From Rhizobium sp. CFBP 8762 (GTDB taxonomy: Bacteria > Pseudomonadota > Alphaproteobacteria > Rhizobiales > Rhizobiaceae), in NCBI RefSeq assembly GCF_014841565.1, contig NZ_JACYUD010000003.1:1-64000 (forward strand): a DNA stretch of 64,000 bases, read 5' to 3'. Each line of letters opens with the position of its first letter. Positions within the stretch are counted from its first letter, which is position 1. The translations under genes and the position numbers were made by a program. The notes under the pieces were generated by a model that was not told where the DNA came from, searched no databases, and saw only the letters and a program-made list of their open reading frames with translations. Shown piece by piece: positions 35,650 to 44,970 of the stretch.

Positions 35650-35772
35650 ATGGTCTTAGCTTTACTTTCCATCACCATGTTTTTCACGATGATCTTCGCA
35701 ACTATACACGCACTGCGAAACGAAGCTCGTGACGAACGCTTGAACCTTCAACGTAGCCCCTACGCCAACTAG
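35650..35772 (+). CDS. Tiny membrane protein (40 aa)
   Basis: ATG 35650 follows AAGGAGAAG, a strong ribosome-binding site. The 40-residue product begins MVLALLSITMFFTMIFATIH, one hydrophobic helix, followed by a charged tail ALRNEARDERLNLQ. A second small gene of the same layout starts 13 bases downstream of its stop. Good translation signals and a matching neighbour make it more than chance. I do not recognise a family. Confidence 0.55.
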   Translation: MVLALLSITMFFTMIFATIHALRNEARDERLNLQRSPYAN

Positions 35773-35784
35773 CAGGAGAGCATA

Positions 35785-35925
35785 ATGGCAATTGCAATGA
35801 TGCTGATATCCGCATTTATCAGCGTGATGTTTCTTGTGGACTTCACCAAGACGATTTCGGAACTCCATGAAGACCGTGAAGCCCTTAAAAACATCAAGCA
35901 GGGTATCAATGGTTTCCCAGTATAA
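35785..35925 (+). CDS. Tiny membrane protein (46 aa)
   Basis: ATG 35785 follows AGGAGAG. The 46-residue product has one hydrophobic helix, MAIAMMLISAFISVMFLVDF, then a charged amphipathic tail (SELHEDREALKNIK). It shares the helix-plus-charged-tail layout of the 40-aa protein encoded just before it; the two are probably co-transcribed and end at the terminator at 35961. No family is recognised. Confidence 0.6.
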   Translation: MAIAMMLISAFISVMFLVDFTKTISELHEDREALKNIKQGINGFPV

Positions 35926-35960
35926 TAACAGTTCTGCTGACTTCAGTTACATCTCGACAT

Positions 35961-35988
35961 AAAAAACCCCGCTGCTGCGGGGTTTTTT
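35961..35988. terminator. Bidirectional intrinsic terminator
   Basis: AAAAAACCCCGC (35961-35972) pairs with GCGGGGTTTTTT (35977-35988) around a TGCT loop. The A/T flanks give a U-run on either strand, so it can end both the tiny-protein operon from the left and tig from the right. Confidence 0.92.
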
Positions 35989-35999
35989 ATTGGGTTTTC

Positions 36000-37478
36000 T
36001 TATTCCGAAGCGTCTTCGGCGGCTTTCTTTTTTGAAGCGGCCTTTTTCTTGGGAGCGTCCTCGCTACCCTCTGCTTTTGCAGCAGCCTTTTTCTTCGCGG
36101 GTTTAGCTTCCGTGGTTTCCGAGCTAGCTTCGTCTGCTTCGTCGTCAGCCATCAGTTCCTCTTTCGAGACAACCTTGTCTGTTACCGAAATTTCAGTCAG
36201 CAGCTGATCCACGACTTTCTCTTCGAAAATTGGTGCGCGCAGCGAAGCAGCAGCGCCCGGTGTCTTCTGGAAGTAATCGAGAATTTGCTTTTCCTGACCG
36301 GGGAACTGACGAAGCTGTTCGTACAGTGAACGCTGCATTTCCTCGTCGCTGACCTGAACGCCAGCCTTCTCACCAATTTCTGACAGAACGAGACCAAGGC
36401 GAACGCGACGTTCAGCCAGCTTGCCATACTCAACGCGGGCTTCTTCTTCGGTGGTATCTTCGTCTGCGAATGTCTTGCCAGCCTGTTGCAGATCGGTGTT
36501 GATCTGACGCCAGATGTTTTCGAACTCCGCATCAACCAGACGCTGCGGCGTATCGAACTGATACATTTCATCCAGCTGATCGAGGATCTGACGCTTGACC
36601 TTCTGGCGCGTCATGGAGCCGAACTGGCTTTCGATCTGACCGCGAACAACGTCCTTCAGGCGATCAACCGATTCCAAACCCAGCTTCGTCGCCAGATCAT
36701 CGTTGATTTCCAGTTCTGCAGCCGCAGCAACCTGCTTCACCGAGATGTCAAATGTCGCTTCCTTCCCAGCCAGATTGGCAGCGGGATATTCAGCCGGGAA
36801 CGTAACGGTAATAACCTTTTCGTCGCCTGCCTTCAGGCCGACAAGCTGCTCTTCAAAACCCGGAATGAAGCGGTTGGAACCGAGAACCAGTTCCGCGTCT
36901 TCATCTTTGCCGCCATCAAAGGCTTCACCGTCGACTTTGCCCAGATAGTCGATCGTGACACGATCGCCATTTTCAGCAGCACCATCCTTGGCTTCGTACG
37001 TGCGAGCGCTCTCCGCGATGCGCAGAATTTGTTCGTTGACTTCTTCTTCGCCGATTTCAACCACTTCACGCGTGACCGCGATGCCAGAATTGTCCTTCAA
37101 CTCAATGGCAGGAATCACTTCGTAAGCGAGCGTAAATTCAAAATCAGCCTTTGCATCGAGGATCTTGTCGGCTTCGGCTTCATCCTCAGTCATCGCGACT
37201 TCTGGCTGCGTTGCAGACTTTTCGCCACGGCCGGAAAGAATTTCCTGCGGCTTGTCACGAACGATCTCGTTAACGAGGTCAGCCATGATCGACTTGCCAT
37301 ACATTTTTTTCAGGTGTGCAACTGGCACTTTGCCAGGACGGAATCCGTTGATCCGCACCTTGTTCTTGGCGTCGGCGAGACGCTCATTCATCTGAGCTTC
37401 CATGTCCTTGGCCGGAATGACGACCTTGAGTTCGCGCTTCAGCCCGTCTGCGAGCGTTTCGATAACCTGCATGTTCAA
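36000..37478 (-). CDS. tig: Trigger factor with extended Lys/Ala-rich tail
   Basis: This 492-residue protein has the ribosome-binding region [18 protein letters not shown] (signature GFRxGK), an FKBP-type domain ([38 protein letters not shown]) and the C-terminal chaperone arms. Trigger factor binds near the ribosomal exit tunnel. Compared with the roughly 430-residue E. coli protein, it ends in about 55 residues of alternating acidic and Lys/Ala stretches ([20 protein letters not shown]), a feature of several rhizobial homologues. The gene stands alone between tRNA-Leu and a terminator. Confidence 0.95.
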   Translation of the reverse strand: MNMQVIETLADGLKRELKVVIPAKDMEAQMNERLADAKNKVRINGFRPGKVPVAHLKKMYGKSIMADLVNEIVRDKPQEILSGRGEKSATQPEVAMTEDEAEADKILDAKADFEFTLAYEVIPAIELKDNSGIAVTREVVEIGEEEVNEQILRIAESARTYEAKDGAAENGDRVTIDYLGKVDGEAFDGGKDEDAELVLGSNRFIPGFEEQLVGLKAGDEKVITVTFPAEYPAANLAGKEATFDISVKQVAAAAELEINDDLATKLGLESVDRLKDVVRGQIESQFGSMTRQKVKRQILDQLDEMYQFDTPQRLVDAEFENIWRQINTDLQQAGKTFADEDTTEEEARVEYGKLAERRVRLGLVLSEIGEKAGVQVSDEEMQRSLYEQLRQFPGQEKQILDYFQKTPGAAASLRAPIFEEKVVDQLLTEISVTDKVVSKEELMADDEADEASSETTEAKPAKKKAAAKAEGSEDAPKKKAASKKKAAEDASE

Positions 37479-37654
37479 ACCTTCATTTCACGTTGGCGGT
37501 GCTCTACCGACCCGATAAGTTTTATGAGCACTCGACCGGAATCTAGTTGCCGGGAGTGGCTTTACCCAATTCTCCTGCCATTTTGCAAGCAAAATGGCAC
37601 TCTTCGGTCCTGATACACGCGCATAGACAAGGGTCTTCTGCACTTAACCCTGAT

Positions 37655-37739
<85 letters not shown>

Positions 37740-38033
37740 TTGCCAAGAGACGTAACCGCTGACCAACACACTCACCTCTGTGATGCCTGTCGCGCCAGCG
37801 TTCCCGAGCGCGGCGTCTCTATAGCACCCGATTTTGCCGGATCAAACAAAAAATACGTTTGCGCCCAAGTTTATAACGACACTCAACCGTTTGTTGGCTC
37901 AACGCGATGCAGCCCACGCATGGGTGCCATACGGTATCAGCACTTTTTATCCCCGTGGATGCGCGTACATACAGCATCAAGAACTGATGCAGAGCGCTGG
38001 CGACGGCAGCCGGCAAAAACAAAGGACATCGAC
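37740..38033. other. Gap between tRNA-Leu and DUF1127 gene
   Basis: No gene is recognised in these 294 bases. The tRNA-Leu promoter (minus strand) and the promoter of the DUF1127 gene lie here; AAAGGA at 38020-38025 is the latter's ribosome-binding site. Confidence 0.3.
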
Positions 38034-38177
38034 ATGAACATCACTCGCTCGTTTAACAATTGGCGCAAGTATCGCCAGACCTGCAATGAACTGGGCCGCA
38101 TGACTGACCGGGAGCTGAATGATCTCGGCATTGGTCGGGGCGATATTGCCTATGTAGCACGACAGGCCGTCAGATAA
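38034..38177 (+). CDS. DUF1127 small protein
   Basis: This 47-residue peptide reads WRKYRQTCNELGRMTDRELN then DLGIGRGDIAYVARQA, the DUF1127 core (arginine-rich helix, xLGxMxDRELxDIGIxRxDI). Such peptides in alphaproteobacteria bind RNA or regulators and affect phosphate, carbon and stress responses. AAAGGA precedes the ATG. A terminator follows directly. A second DUF1127 gene lies 229 bases downstream. Confidence 0.88.
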   Translation: MNITRSFNNWRKYRQTCNELGRMTDRELNDLGIGRGDIAYVARQAVR

Positions 38178-38196
38178 ATTCAAGCCTGACGCCCTC

Positions 38197-38226
38197 AAAA
38201 CCCTTCGCTTGCGGAGGGTTTTTTTG
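38197..38226 (+). terminator. Intrinsic terminator after the first DUF1127 gene
   Basis: AAAACCCTTCGC (38197-38208) pairs with GCGGAGGGTTTT (38211-38222) with one G-T pair, and a run of seven T follows. It lies 19 bases after the DUF1127 stop. Confidence 0.9.
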
Positions 38227-38405
38227 TGCCTGGGCAACAGTTGCGGCAATTAATGGCAGAGAGGAAAACTGCACGGATTTTAGTCATGGGATGCACAAAC
38301 GCATAGCAGATGCATATTAATTGCACTGGGGGTTTGGAGAATGTGGAGCTATAACACGCTCAACCGCTGCAGATGAGCAGCCAACACGTTCTGGAGGATC
38401 AGACA

Positions 38406-38549
38406 ATGAACCCTATTCGCATCGCAAAGAGCTGGATCAACTATCGTCGTACCGTTAATGAACTGGGCAGCCTGTCCAACCACGCATTGAGCGACATCGG
38501 CATTACTCGCTACGATATCCGTGACATTGCTTCGCGCTCGTTCCGGTAA
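38406..38549 (+). CDS. Second DUF1127 small protein
   Basis: ATG 38406 follows GGAGGATCAG, a strong ribosome-binding site. The 47-residue product contains SWINYRRTVNELGSLSNHAL then SDIGITRYDIRDIASRSF, a DUF1127 pattern. It is the same length as the peptide at 38034 but clearly diverged. It lies upstream of trmFO and may have its own promoter in 38230-38390. Confidence 0.85.
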   Translation: MNPIRIAKSWINYRRTVNELGSLSNHALSDIGITRYDIRDIASRSFR

Positions 38550-38660
38550 GCTGCACTTTAGAATATCCGATACTGGCACCTACGGGTGCCTTTGTCGTTT
38601 TCAGAGCCTTGTTGCCGTCACCGATTTGCTTGATGAGTGCCGTGTGTTATGCAGCGTGTC

Positions 38661-40070
38661 ATGAATAAGACAGTTTCGAATACTCCCATTCACATTATCG
38701 GCGGTGGACTTGCTGGCAGCGAAGCGGCCTGGCAGGTGGCACAGCGTGGCATCCCCGTTATTCTGCATGAGATGCGTGGTGTTCGGGGCACCGAGGCACA
38801 CAAGACCGATGGTCTTGCGGAACTCGTTTGCTCAAACTCCTTCCGGTCCGATGACGCGACCAGCAATGCGGTGGGGGTCATTCACGCAGAAATGCGGTTA
38901 GCTGATTCGCTCATTATGCGGTGTGCCGATGCGCATCAGGTTCCGGCAGGCGGTGCGCTGGCTGTGGATCGCGACGGGTTTTCTTATGCCGTCACCGAGG
39001 CGATTGGCGGACATCCGCTGATTACGGTCGTTCGTGAGGAAGTAATCGGTTTACCGCCTGAAGACTGGGGCCAGACGATTATCGCCACCGGACCTTTAAC
39101 AGCCCCTGCCCTTGCGTCTGCTATTCAAGCAGAAACCGGCGCTGATGCGCTTGCATTTTTCGACGCAATTGCGCCCATTGTCTACACTGACAGCATTGAT
39201 ATGGATATCTGCTGGTTCCAGTCTCGCTACGACAAGGTGGGCCCCGGGGGCACCGGCAAGGACTACATCAATTGCCCGATGGACGAGCAGCAGTATAACA
39301 CTTTTATCGACGCCTTGATTGCGGGCGATACCGCGGGCTTCAAGGAGTGGGAAGGCACACCATACTTCGACGGTTGCCTTCCAATCGAAGTGATGGCCGA
39401 ACGCGGTCGGGAGACGCTGCGACATGGTCCCATGAAACCCATGGGGTTGACCAATGCGCATAATCCTTCAGTCAAGCCGTATGCGGTCGTGCAGTTGCGG
39501 CAGGATAATGCGCTGGGTACGCTGTATAATATGGTTGGTTTTCAAACCAAGCTGAAATATGGCGCCCAGTCAGAGATCTTTCGGCTCATTCCGGGGTTGG
39601 CACAGGCGGAGTTTGCACGATTGGGCGGACTGCACCGCAACACCTACCTTCACTCGCCCACGTTGCTGAACGCAACATTGGGGCTGAAGTCACGGCCCAA
39701 CGTCCGCTTCGCTGGCCAGATCACCGGCTGCGAGGGCTATGTGGAGAGTGCGAGTATCGGTCTGCTGGCTGGTCGGTTTGCTGCCTCGGATTATAGAGGG
39801 GAGATGCCTGTCCGACCACCGATGACCAGCGCACTCGGCGCCCTGCTCAACCATATTACCGGCGGTCACATCGTATCGGACGACGAACCCGGAAAGCGTT
39901 CATTCCAGCCGATGAACATCAATTTTGGACTGTTTCCACCATTGGAACCGGGTGCGATCGTCCGCCCGGAGGGTCTGAAGCGTTTCCGCGGCAAGGACAA
40001 AGCGGCCGCGAAGAAACAGGCCGTTGCCAAGCGTGCGTTGGATGATTGCGCCGTGTGGTTGCGGGGTTAA
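38661..40070 (+). CDS. trmFO: Folate-dependent tRNA (uracil-54-C5)-methyltransferase TrmFO
   Basis: From ATG 38661 the protein is 469 residues. [20 protein letters not shown] is the FAD-binding Rossmann motif; [20 protein letters not shown], the [10 protein letters not shown] segment and [17 protein letters not shown] are TrmFO signatures, including the cysteine region for catalysis. It makes ribothymidine 54 in tRNA using methylenetetrahydrofolate and FAD. ATG 38649 and GTG 38637 are upstream alternatives. Confidence 0.94.
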   Translation: MNKTVSNTPIHIIGGGLAGSEAAWQVAQRGIPVILHEMRGVRGTEAHKTDGLAELVCSNSFRSDDATSNAVGVIHAEMRLADSLIMRCADAHQVPAGGALAVDRDGFSYAVTEAIGGHPLITVVREEVIGLPPEDWGQTIIATGPLTAPALASAIQAETGADALAFFDAIAPIVYTDSIDMDICWFQSRYDKVGPGGTGKDYINCPMDEQQYNTFIDALIAGDTAGFKEWEGTPYFDGCLPIEVMAERGRETLRHGPMKPMGLTNAHNPSVKPYAVVQLRQDNALGTLYNMVGFQTKLKYGAQSEIFRLIPGLAQAEFARLGGLHRNTYLHSPTLLNATLGLKSRPNVRFAGQITGCEGYVESASIGLLAGRFAASDYRGEMPVRPPMTSALGALLNHITGGHIVSDDEPGKRSFQPMNINFGLFPPLEPGAIVRPEGLKRFRGKDKAAAKKQAVAKRALDDCAVWLRG

Positions 40071-40103
40071 GGCACCGAGCAAGCACCAACTCTTGAAAAT
40101 AGA

Positions 40104-40559
40104 CTAGGTAACCTGACCGTTCTCAAAGGGGACGGAATTGTCTATGGCAGCCGGCAGCGCATCCGGTTTCAGCCAGTTCATTATGTCGTCGGCCTCCTTG
40201 TGCGTTCTGAAAATAAAACTGGTTTCCGGAATAACCGTACCGGGAAAGCTCACTTTGAGACTGCGCCCATCGCATTGGGCGCGAACCTGCTCGAGCTCCA
40301 GAAGATGGCAGGCGTATTGGGCACCGTGCGCCTGCATGAATCCGATGCGCCCATCGTGAAGTCGGGCGAAAATCGCGGCTCCATCTCGCGTCACGTGCAA
40401 ACTTCGTATGGGGTGTTCAGGGAATGCGCGGGCGAAATCCAGAATTGCCGCCCCGGTATCAACCCTCTGGTTTTCACGGGCGGCTCGCCGGTTCATCAAC
40501 GTAAAAAACCATGCGATGCCGAGAAGCAGCAATGCGGTGATGAGCCAGACCATCGGCAC
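40104..40559 (-). CDS. Membrane-anchored protein of unknown function
   Basis: This 151-residue protein has one N-terminal transmembrane helix (MVWLITALLLLGIAWFFTLM) and a soluble part containing HVTRDGAAIFARLHDGRIGF, LLELEQVRAQCDGRSLKVSF and FIFRTHKEADDIMNWL. The arrangement resembles small conserved rhizobial hypothetical proteins. No motif points to an activity. It is convergent with trmFO and lies 61 bases downstream of the phytoene-synthase-like gene, possibly in the same transcript as secDF. Confidence 0.65.
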   Translation of the reverse strand: MPMVWLITALLLLGIAWFFTLMNRRAARENQRVDTGAAILDFARAFPEHPIRSLHVTRDGAAIFARLHDGRIGFMQAHGAQYACHLLELEQVRAQCDGRSLKVSFPGTVIPETSFIFRTHKEADDIMNWLKPDALPAAIDNSVPFENGQVT

Positions 40560-40620
40560 CCCGTCCCTTTTTGTTGGATAGAGCTTACGCCATCAAACTT
40601 GCCTGAGCATGGAGCATTAA

Positions 40621-41493
40621 TCAGAAACGCTGCCTGCGTTTTGCCTGCCACATACGCCACTGGCGCCGCCATTGCGCCTGCAACACCGGCTGGATCGCAG
40701 CCCTGTATCCAAGCTTTTCGGCCTGTTCAAAAACCGGTTCAACCAAAGCAATCGGCAGAAAAGCACAAAAACTTTGTTTGGAAATTATCGCACCCTGTCG
40801 TGCTTGATTTAAGTGGTCACGCCCCAGACCCGCGAACGCCCGGATGGCGGCAGTCATGGCATCAGTCTGACTCCCTTTGAGGAAAGCGTCACGGTCCAGT
40901 CCAGTCGCAGCCAATATTTCGGCGGGAATGTACATCTGCCCGCGTTGTTGATGAATTGGAAGCAGCAAAAGTGCGCCCGCAATAGATTGGGCAACACCCG
41001 CATGTCCTGCGGCGCCAGAAGATTGCGCTGCGTTGCCGGGATCCAGAATCAGGCTTGCCAACTGGATCAGCGCACTGGCAGTTTCACCCGCATAGCCCTC
41101 AAGAGTGCTGCGGCTGTCCATGGGGTCGTCGTAGAGATCGTAGATACGCGCGTCGATCATGTCGTGCAGGACACCGGTCGGCAAGTTATGATCCTGTATA
41201 CAGGAACGCAAGCCCTGCGCGAGCGGATTGCTGCTACCATCACCGGCCGCTTGACCATCCAGAAAATCACGCCACCACTGCATTCGAATTTCGCCGGGCA
41301 GCGGGTCGCGCACAGTGTCCCGGATCCGCGCGAGCTCTGCATTAAAGGCATAGAGCGCCGCCAAAGCCCCACGCTTATTCTCCGGTGACAGCAGACAAGC
41401 AAGATACCGGTCGCGATCGGTATCGCGAAGGTTGCTCAAACAATAGTCGTATGCACCGACATCAGAACCCATCGTAGTATCGGGTCCAGTCAA
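40621..41493 (-). CDS. Squalene/phytoene synthase-like protein (NDUFAF6-type)
   Basis: This 290-residue protein has the fold signatures of trans-isoprenyl-diphosphate synthases: RDRYLACLLSPENKRGALAA, LYAFNAELARIRD and GEIRMQWWRDFLDG, then VAQSIAGALLLLPIHQQRGQ. The aspartate-rich DxxxD motifs for diphosphate binding are degenerate (ELARIRDTV), as in the mitochondrial complex I assembly factor NDUFAF6. It overlaps the Mth938-domain gene by four bases (ATGA). The pair and its place after secDF suggest a role in respiratory complex assembly rather than carotenoid synthesis; this is inference. Confidence 0.75.
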   Translation of the reverse strand: MTGPDTTMGSDVGAYDYCLSNLRDTDRDRYLACLLSPENKRGALAALYAFNAELARIRDTVRDPLPGEIRMQWWRDFLDGQAAGDGSSNPLAQGLRSCIQDHNLPTGVLHDMIDARIYDLYDDPMDSRSTLEGYAGETASALIQLASLILDPGNAAQSSGAAGHAGVAQSIAGALLLLPIHQQRGQMYIPAEILAATGLDRDAFLKGSQTDAMTAAIRAFAGLGRDHLNQARQGAIISKQSFCAFLPIALVEPVFEQAEKLGYRAAIQPVLQAQWRRQWRMWQAKRRQRF

Positions 41494-41876
41494 ACGACTA
41501 TCAGTGCCGCGGCCACCGCGCGCGACTCTGCCAGCATGATGTTGAATGTGCGCACAGCTGCTCCCGTACTCATCGGGTCTGACGATATGCCATGGTCTTT
41601 CAATGTCATACGCAGGTTTTCCGGCAACGGACGGATGTCCATTCCGGTGCCCACCAACAGCACCTCAATATCACCGGCTTCATCCAGCACACGCTGGAAG
41701 CGATCTGCTGTCAAAGCGTCTCCCTCTGCCATATCCCAGCCGTAAATACCGGAGGGAAGCATCAGTACGGAGCCGCGATGCGACATATCGGCAAAACGAA
41801 AGCCGCCGTTGCCGTAGGCATCGACCGGTGCGCGTCCGGGAAAATGAGCTTCGCGCATTTCTATGCCTTTCGCCAT
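41490..41876 (-). CDS. Mth938-like (DUF498) domain protein, NDUFAF3-type
   Basis: ATG 41876 gives 128 residues: MREAHFPGRAPVDAYGNGGF, then SVLMLPSGIYGW, VLLVGTGMDIRPLPENLR and GAAVRTFNIMLAESRAVAAA. This is the Mth938/DUF498 family. Its mitochondrial member NDUFAF3 assists complex I assembly. The gene begins 4 bases after the secDF stop and overlaps the phytoene-synthase-like gene by four bases, forming yajC-secDF-DUF498-synthase. Confidence 0.85.
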   Translation of the reverse strand: MAKGIEMREAHFPGRAPVDAYGNGGFRFADMSHRGSVLMLPSGIYGWDMAEGDALTADRFQRVLDEAGDIEVLLVGTGMDIRPLPENLRMTLKDHGISSDPMSTGAAVRTFNIMLAESRAVAAALIVV

Positions 41877-41880
41877 ATCC

Positions 41881-44412
41881 TTACCCCGCCACTGCGGTCG
41901 GGGCGGCACTTGTACCACGCCTCGATCGGCGCGGTCGCAGGCGGAACAGGATCAGCAGCGGCCCGGCAATGTAAATGGACGACAACGTTCCAATAATGAC
42001 ACCAAAAATCATTGTAACGGCAAACACCCGTATTCCTTCACCACCGAAAATCAACAGCGTCAGCAGCGCGATCAGCGTCGTGACGGATGTCAGCACGGTG
42101 CGCGACAATGTCTGATTGATCGATGTATCAATCAAGATTGACAAGGGCATCTGACCAAAGGACTTGAGGTTGTCGCGGATACGATCATAAACAACGACGG
42201 TATCGTTGAGCGAGAAACCGATGACTGCCAAAACAGCAGCAATGGCCGTCAGATTGAACTCCATGCTCGTGAAAGCGAACAGCCCCATCGTCAGCAGGAC
42301 GTCGTGAATGGTCGCAATGATTGCGCCGACGGCAAACTGCCACTGGAAGCGGACCCAAATGTAAACAAATACGGCCAGAAGCGAGATCAAGACCGCCAGC
42401 GTGGCGCGATAGGTCAGATCGCCCGAAACCGTGGGACCAACCACTTCCGCCCGCCGGAAATCATAGTCCGGTTCCAGTTCGTCCCGCATCACGTTAATGG
42501 CAGTCTGTTCCGCGTTTTCGCCACCGCCACGCGATGCAACGCGAATTCTGGCATCTTGCGGTCGTCTGGTCGCCTCCACCAGAACACCGTCAATATTCAG
42601 TTCCGCCAGCCGCTCGCGAATGTTGGGAATATTGGCGTCGCCCTGGCGCGCGCGCAGTTCAACCGTCGCCCCGCCGTTGAAGTCAATGCCAAGATTGATT
42701 CCCACCAGCCCTAAAAGGATTACCGAACCCAGTCCGGTTAAGGCCGCCCCAATAAACACATAACGCCGTATCCCCATAAACCGGATATTCAGCCGGTCGA
42801 AAATCACCGTATGCAAGCTCTTGCGCACGTCGCGATAGGTTTCGCGCGCGATCCAGCGGGCGACCATGCTCTGTGTGAATGTTGCAGTAACAAACAGTGT
42901 GGCACAAATGCCGATGGCAACAGTCACTGCAAAGCCGCGAACAGGGCCATTGCCAAACACCCACAAGATCAGTGCGGCAATCAACATGACAAGATTGGCG
43001 TCGATGATGGTGGCATAGGCCTTATCGAACCCAGGGCCAATAATTTCACCGGCTGATTTGCGCTGGCGAATCTGTTCTCTAACCCGCTCATAGACAAGCA
43101 CATTGGAGTCGACAGCCATGCCGATGATCAACACGATTCCGGCAATGCCTGGCAATGTCAACGCTAGCCCGCTGACGGTCATCACAGCAATGATCAAGAG
43201 AAGGTTGAACGCAATGGTAACGCTGGCGAACAGACCAATACGGCCATAGAACGCCATCATGAACATCGCGATTAATCCCGAGGCGATCATGGCCGCAGAG
43301 GTTCCGGTTTTCGCAGAATCAGAGCCCAATGCCGGATCGACAGTGCGTTCTTCGACAACGCCGAAAACGGCGGGCAAGGCGCCAGCCTGCAACACGCTGA
43401 TGAGGTCAGCGACGTTCTCAGGCGTGAAGCCTCCGGATATCTCGACCGGTTCGCCTGCTCCCTTGACTGTTGCAGTGCCGATAATCTGGTCATCCAGCAG
43501 GACCAGAACCGATGAACGATCAGAGCCAGTGGCTGCCAACCGATCCTGTGCCTCATCATCGAGAAGCACATTCAGGACAGCTTCACCCTGCGCATTGGGC
43601 ACACCGGCGCTGACTTCAGTAACATCCATCTGTGAGGCAAGAATCTGACGATCAACCAGATAGGCTGTCGGTGGGTCATCCCCCGAATACAGCAGTTCTG
43701 TGCCCTCAGGGGCACCGTTATCAATGGCCTGCTGCAGCGGAACCGATGTGTTGGTTCGCCGCAGGACAAAGTCTCCAGTCTGGCTTAGAACGCTTTTCAA
43801 GTGTTCCGGATCATCCTCGCCGGGAACCTGAATTGAAACACGATCGGCACTTTGCCGACGCACAACGGAGTCTGCCGTACCAAGACCATCAACCCGCAAT
43901 CGTAGCACTTCGGCGGCTTGATTGGCAGCAGCAACAACGCGGTAGTCGATACCCTGCGGCGTCAACGTGAACCGCAGGATACCATCGGCCGCCGTTTCCA
44001 TGGTAACTTCGCGTAGGGTGCGGCCAGCTATGTCACCCGTTGCCACCGCTTCGGTCAGTGGCTGCAATGCCTGACGAGCGGTATCGACCTGATTGGCGTC
44101 CCGAATTTGCACTTCGATAACGTTCGCAGATCCGGTCAGACCATTATAGGCTATGTTTGCTTCCCGGAGCCGATCCCGAATATTGCCCCCAACCGCCTGT
44201 AACCGACGCCCCTCAAGATCGACGCGATTAACCTTGAGGACGACGTCGGAGCCGCCTTTCAGATCAATGCCCAAAGCCAGCTTCTTGGCTGGAATCCAGC
44301 TTGGAAGCGTGGAGACGGCATCCTGACTGAACAGATTGGGCAAAGCCAGCATCGCGCTTGCAAAAAACACGAGCCAAACCAGCACAGGTTTCCAACGGGA
44401 TAAATGATGCAT
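41881..44412 (-). CDS. secDF: Fused SecD-SecF protein export subunit
   Basis: This 843-residue protein combines SecD (residues 1 to about 520) and SecF. The SecD part has the signatures LGIDLKGGSDVVL and IAGIVLIIGMAVDSNVLVYER; the SecF part has LGIDFNGGATVELR and FSLNDTVVVYDRIRDNL. SecDF uses the proton gradient to pull translocated chains from SecYEG into the periplasm. Fusion into one chain is common in rhizobia. It follows yajC by about 50 bases. Confidence 0.96.
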   Translation of the reverse strand: MHHLSRWKPVLVWLVFFASAMLALPNLFSQDAVSTLPSWIPAKKLALGIDLKGGSDVVLKVNRVDLEGRRLQAVGGNIRDRLREANIAYNGLTGSANVIEVQIRDANQVDTARQALQPLTEAVATGDIAGRTLREVTMETAADGILRFTLTPQGIDYRVVAAANQAAEVLRLRVDGLGTADSVVRRQSADRVSIQVPGEDDPEHLKSVLSQTGDFVLRRTNTSVPLQQAIDNGAPEGTELLYSGDDPPTAYLVDRQILASQMDVTEVSAGVPNAQGEAVLNVLLDDEAQDRLAATGSDRSSVLVLLDDQIIGTATVKGAGEPVEISGGFTPENVADLISVLQAGALPAVFGVVEERTVDPALGSDSAKTGTSAAMIASGLIAMFMMAFYGRIGLFASVTIAFNLLLIIAVMTVSGLALTLPGIAGIVLIIGMAVDSNVLVYERVREQIRQRKSAGEIIGPGFDKAYATIIDANLVMLIAALILWVFGNGPVRGFAVTVAIGICATLFVTATFTQSMVARWIARETYRDVRKSLHTVIFDRLNIRFMGIRRYVFIGAALTGLGSVILLGLVGINLGIDFNGGATVELRARQGDANIPNIRERLAELNIDGVLVEATRRPQDARIRVASRGGGENAEQTAINVMRDELEPDYDFRRAEVVGPTVSGDLTYRATLAVLISLLAVFVYIWVRFQWQFAVGAIIATIHDVLLTMGLFAFTSMEFNLTAIAAVLAVIGFSLNDTVVVYDRIRDNLKSFGQMPLSILIDTSINQTLSRTVLTSVTTLIALLTLLIFGGEGIRVFAVTMIFGVIIGTLSSIYIAGPLLILFRLRPRRSRRGTSAAPTAVAG

Positions 44413-44463
44413 GGCTCTCTCGACCCGGCCCGGAACAGGCGCGCTTGAAGCTGGAAGGAACGA

Positions 44464-44808
44464 TTACTGCTTGACGGGTTCGCCCTTGACACGAACTTCC
44501 GAAACACCGCTGCGGAGCACGCGGATCTTAACGGCTTCTGCAATTTCAACTTCCAGCTCACCGTCGTCAAAAACCTTGGTGACCTTGCCGACAATACCAC
44601 CACCGGTGATGACCTGATCGCCGCGACGAATGTTCTTCAGCAACTCTTCGCGACGCTTCATCTGGGCGCGCTGAGGACGGATGATCAGGAAGTACATGAC
44701 GACAAAGATCAGAAGGAAGGGCAATACGGACATCAGGATTTCCAGCCCGCCGCCGGCTCCGGTCGCTGGTGCTGCTGCTGTTTGGGCAAATGCCTGGCTC
44801 ACGAACAT
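44464..44808 (-). CDS. yajC: Sec translocase accessory subunit YajC
   Basis: This 114-residue protein has one transmembrane helix (LMSVLPFLLIFVVMYFLIIR) followed by PQRAQMKRREELLKNIRRGD and VITGGGIVGKVTKVFDDGEL, the YajC signature. It is part of the SecDF-YajC complex and is first in the operon with secDF. Confidence 0.95.
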   Translation of the reverse strand: MFVSQAFAQTAAAPATGAGGGLEILMSVLPFLLIFVVMYFLIIRPQRAQMKRREELLKNIRRGDQVITGGGIVGKVTKVFDDGELEVEIAEAVKIRVLRSGVSEVRVKGEPVKQ

Positions 44809-44970
44809 GACTTAAACTCCTTGACGTCCATCTCAGCAGGCCAATGGCCTGTCATTTAAATTAGAGCCGGCTAAAGGTTTTCCCTTTGTCCGGTTTTCCC
44901 GCTCATACTATTTTACAGGCAGAAACACCATGCTACCTGTGCAAGATCAGGACGCAGAACGGAGTTAACC

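Noticed and set aside
36486-37613. A 375-codon open frame on the plus strand opposite tig
   Set aside because: It is fully antisense to a well-conserved trigger factor gene, has no ribosome-binding site and no recognisable domain; codon bias of tig explains it.
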